Shown here in pieces: positions 60,978-64,000 of a DNA stretch of 64,000 nucleotides. The stretch is from the NCBI GenBank assembly GCA_036345935.2, contig JADWOT020001584.1, forward strand, positions 62,001-126,000, read 5' to 3'. Each line of letters begins with the position of its first letter. The stretch's first letter is position 1. The DNA comes from Taenia hydatigena. Taxonomy: Eukaryota > Platyhelminthes > Cestoda > Cyclophyllidea > Taeniidae. The notes under the pieces were generated by a model. It saw nothing but the letters and a program-made list of their open reading frames with translations, ran no database searches and was not told where the DNA came from. The position numbers were made by a program, and so were the translations under genes.

Positions 60978-61097
60978 AAATGTCAGTCTTTCTCGGCCAT
61001 GCCAGAGAGTGACGTGACCATCAACACTAGGGAAGAGGAGAATAATGAGCTTCATGATGGTGACGAGATTACAAGCGCTGCTGAGAATACCGGTTAA
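60978..61097 (+). pseudogene. LHFPL-like copy D, exon 4 (open)
   Basis: 120 bases after the acceptor acattttag, KCQSFSAMPESDVTINTREE ... AENTG then TAA. It is uninterrupted even though the rest of copy D is dead. Similarity to units A to C stops at this stop codon. Confidence 0.55.
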
Positions 61098-61340
61098 TGA
61101 GGCCAAAGACTGTGAAGCCTCACACTAAGCATTAAGTAAAGGTCAGTTTAACCTTTTTGGCCTCCAAGGAGTACACTGCTTTAGCTCGCCTTCACTCTAC
61201 TTACAGGCCACATGGTTGAATATTAAGATTACACACATGCAAAACATCAATCTCCGTATGCTTGAGCTAAGGAATTTCATTACAGCTGGTTCCTGAAGCC
61301 CCGAGACATAGCTTCGTGATTCAAGTCACCTTCCTCGCAG

Positions 61341-61439
61341 CAGACGTGCAAAGGCTCCACCACCATCAACTCCAACAGAGAGGCGCCGGAAATTGTGTAC
61401 ACCGGAACAGGGCTGGGAGGAACCAAACTTCCTAAATGA
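61341..61439 (+). CDS. Candidate terminal exon just beyond unit D
   Basis: A good acceptor (caccttcctcgcag) is followed in phase 0 by 32 residues, QTCKGSTTINSNREAPEIVY then TGTGLGGTKLPK, and a TGA. GC content is higher than in the flanks. It has no counterpart in the other LHFPL units and no family is recognised. It could be the last exon of an overlapping or nested gene. Confidence 0.35.
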   Translation, partial: QTCKGSTTINSNREAPEIVYTGTGLGGTKLPK

Positions 61440-62646
61440 TGATTGACCTGAGGACGTGACTGTTCACAAATCTGTTAATTTGTATGCAGATGCTGACAGC
61501 CAAACATGGTCAGTGAGGAGTCCAAGTCAACAACAAGATCTACATTGGTGCGTGTAACTGGCCATCGGAGACTGACTAACTGACCATTTCCTTCCCATTG
61601 GCTGCTTCAAGTTATTTTATAGCTAATCCTCGCGCTGATTCTGCTGCTAGTTCTGCGTACCTGACTGGAGCTTGCAAGATCTAGACGCCTGGACTTCGGT
61701 CGGCCAGTCGATGGCTAAATGGTCAACTAAACGGTCCCTTCAAAAACAAATGATTTTGGAACCTTGTCAACTAACTGGCGCAGCATATTTTTGCACTGAG
61801 GGGGGGTATATCGGCATCAATTCGGGAATCGCTTTTCAGTAACCTCGCTATCCTTAGCTGCACCTTTTCTATCCCGTTGGTCGCCTGAACCGCGGTAGCC
61901 AAACAAATTTGTGCTCTTCTTCAACCGCAGCAGAAGGCTTTGAATAAATAATCTGCGACATAATTTAATTGTTGCTTAGACCCGATTGCCTCGGATGGGT
62001 CACAAGTGGACGGGTTTATGAACATCAAACTGAATTTTTCAATCTGATGTTGAGCTGTGCAGTTCTTCAAGGCCTTGAATCTGGTAGCATTGATTCGGGG
62101 TGAAGCGACTTGGTTGCAAGTGTGTTATGGGCATGGAATTTGTAGGCGTAAAACTTTGAAAAGGAAACTAATATACCAGAAAATCCATCCCCAAATAATA
62201 GTAAAGCCCGTCACTTCACGTGCCTCGACTTGCGTCAGAAACATGAAGCCATAAGGGGAACAATGATAACGTTAAACTATCCTGCCATCAATCGCGCATT
62301 TTTCGGCCTCAATGATGTAACAGATCGTAAGGTGGGGTGTGCCAAATAGGGTGTCCCACAAATGGAGGGGTTTGGACCAGATCAAGCAAGCTGAAGCGCT
62401 GAATGAATATAAGTGTTTGGCTGGAACGTATTTAAGGTAAGAGGTCCGCGTTCTGCGTGTGTAAGCGCATAATGGCAAGCCAGCGAAGGTTTTGAGCAAG
62501 TCACGAAGGTGGCTGAATGGTTGCCTTCCACGCAATTGAAGAAAGTTTGACTCTTGCTCATGGACTTCTGAGTCACGTGGGTTCGCCTGTCAACTTACTC
62601 TGCTTCGGGCTTCAATTCTTTTAATTTGCCTACCTTTCGTCTGCAG
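61440..62646. other. No supported gene
   Basis: Open frames at 62,057-62,254 (plus) and 62,272-62,535 (minus) have no good splice sites or family match. A run of seven G at 61,801-61,807 is the only local oddity. Confidence 0.4.
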
Positions 62647-62943
62647 TGTTTGGAGATGGAGACACGACATGTGGTGCCTGACTGCCACATTGGTCTTGGT
62701 ATTCCACTAATCGATAAGGAGTGGGAGAACTCGGGTGAGATCGCGGAATTCAAGACATTCCATGTTGCTGAGAGATTAGATCTTAAGAGAGGAAACTCTT
62801 TGGGAAGCAGAAATGTCGGGCTTTGCGATATTGCAGACAAAATTATCCCCCAACATGCCAATTTGAATTACAAAAAGGCGATTTTCTCAGTTAAGGGAAC
62901 TTGGGTGGACTTGGGCGTTGATTGCCGGGACGAGCGTTCATGA
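62647..62943 (+). CDS. Strong exon candidate, possibly exonuclease-like
   Basis: The acceptor ttgcctacctttcgtctgcag is one of the best in the window. It opens 98 residues in phase 0 (CLEMETRHVVPDCHIGLGI...) to a TGA at 62,941-62,943. The middle reads FKTFHVAERLDLKRGNSLGS then NVGLCDIADKIIPQ and, further on, YKKAIFSVKGTW. The order of a helix with HVAERL, a Leu/Ile-rich helix and a Lys-then-Trp recalls the end of DEDD 3'-5' exonuclease domains (RNase D, WRN and EXD type), but the catalytic acidic residues would be in unseen exons, so this is only a suggestion. An internal donor may cut it shorter. Confidence 0.4.
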   Translation, partial: CLEMETRHVVPDCHIGLGIPLIDKEWENSGEIAEFKTFHVAERLDLKRGNSLGSRNVGLCDIADKIIPQHANLNYKKAIFSVKGTWVDLGVDCRDERS

Positions 62944-64000
62944 GAAGAGTTACTAGAATTAATCAAGTAGCTCTTAGCGTGCGTAGATGCGAGACATGAC
63001 ATGCTCGGCACGACAGAACATGGTGTGGTGAGGAAAATGCAGACTGCACAATAATTTTCCTGCTGGAGAAGAGTGATGCGCTGGGAATTCCTGTCCACAC
63101 CCTTTGCTTAGGCATGCCTATGAATTTGTATGACAGGCTGAATGCTATGTTTGCAAATTTTATGATTAAGTGAGCGTTATAAGCACTGGGTTAATGTCGA
63201 GTTTGTTGGGTGTTAGGCAATCTACCATGGCGCGGTCATTGCCGACAGAAGTAAGTTTCTTTCTAATGAATTGCAACTGCGAAATTTCAACGCAACTGAT
63301 CGGTGCATGAACGGATTTAAGTGAGTTTTCATCTTTGGTCTTCACACACTGTTCCACTCACGCAGGCACCACTTCTGTTACCTTCTGCATTGATACGCGG
63401 TCTCCAATCATTAGTAAGGAATGAAACATTCCTCTCACCAGACAAAGCACCATCTTGGTGCTTTATATATATGCCCGCAATTGTCAAGTGGAAGCCAACT
63501 GGTACAAGTAGCTCGCAAAATAAGGCAAGTTGTAGTACAATTTTGGTGGCATTATTCGCAAAACACAACGCAATCCCACTATATGCCAGCAGAGGTAGTA
63601 AAATGTCAAGGAAGCTCTTTACTGAGCGATCGAGCTATCAATACTACAAAGGCGACTGAGGAAGCCCACCTTGCTTCTTGATTTCATGATACTCACTTAG
63701 AGTCCCACTGCAGATGTGCACAAGACGTGCTACCGACCACGCGCCCACTAGCGATGAGGAAGCGAGGCAGAAGCAAGAGCCTCACCCTTTGCACATGACA
63801 AAATAAAAAAAATATTCGGATTGGTGATGGAAAATATTTGAATGGTTTTGGGTGAGATATGCCTTCAGGTAGATTAGAGGATTCTTCGAAGTGCATTTGG
63901 GCCATCAGGGGGACTTAAAATAATAAGTTTTTCTGGTAGAAGGAATGAAAGTGTAATAAAATAATTGGCGTTTGTCCTCTCAATTCTCAAAATTGTAAGC
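62944..64000. other. No firm gene at right edge
   Basis: A plus-strand frame follows an acceptor-like ccactcacgcag at 63,364 (APLLLPSALIRGLQSLVRNE...) to a TGA at about 63,659; a minus-strand frame overlaps it. It might continue the exon at 62,647-62,943, but no donor links them convincingly. Confidence 0.3.

Noticed and set aside
1..64000. tRNA, rRNA, CRISPR arrays, prokaryotic operons, full-length retrotransposon or viral genes
   Set aside because: None seen; no reverse transcriptase, integrase or transposase motif was recognised in any frame I read.

Overview
The window looks like animal nuclear DNA. Nearly all recognisable coding sequence lies in short, phase-matched exons bounded by GT/AG, with introns of about 0.2 to 4 kb. 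There are no bacterial-style operons, ribosome binding sites, tRNAs, rRNAs or CRISPR arrays. The two recognisable families are a homeodomain protein and LHFPL-type tetraspan membrane proteins. I lean towards a parasitic flatworm such as a tapeworm, from the compact introns and divergent family members, but the window does not prove this.

Region 1 (1-14.3 kb). A minus-strand homeobox gene ends at 3,260. Its last exon encodes a divergent 60-residue homeodomain with Arg5, Gln12, Leu16, Phe20, Trp48-Phe49, Lys50, Asn51 and Arg53, followed directly by the stop. Four exons join in phase (4,943-4,797; 4,587-4,243; 3,996-3,792; 3,453-3,260), and a possible fifth lies at 6,309-6,217. The exons upstream of the homeobox lie in a ~5.0 kb unit repeated head to tail (about 4,090-9,092 and 9,096-14,098). 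The homeobox itself is not duplicated. The single N of the window (9,093) sits at the junction, so this may be a real duplication or an uncollapsed haplotype.

Region 2 (14.3-18 kb). This holds weaker exon candidates on the minus strand: a Cys-rich reading frame at 15.7-15.96 kb and a small two-exon transmembrane candidate at 16.25-16.7 kb.

Region 3 (about 18-61.1 kb). This is a family of segmental duplications built around one LHFPL-like gene. Copy C (plus, 38,113-44,374) is intact: four exons, 387 residues, all splice phases agreeing. Copy A (minus, 26,672-21,029) has lost the exon 2 acceptor and carries nonsense codons. Copy B (plus, 30.4-31.96 kb) lacks exon 1. Copy D (plus, 57,067-61,097) has frameshifts and a nonsense codon. 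Copies A and C are the arms of an ~11 kb imperfect inverted repeat (about 18.1-29.1 kb against 35.8-46.9 kb). Partial copy B lies in the spacer, and partial units abut both 3' ends in mirror image.

Region 4 (48-51 and 61.1-64 kb). This contains a diverged inverted remnant of the 5 kb unit (49.77-50.08 kb), a short dispersed element in three copies, and two good exon candidates on the plus strand (61,341-61,439 and 62,647-62,943) whose genes I cannot name with confidence.

The genes form no pathway together. The main interest is a divergent homeobox gene whose 5' exons are duplicated, and an LHFPL cluster shaped by inversion and copy death around one intact member.
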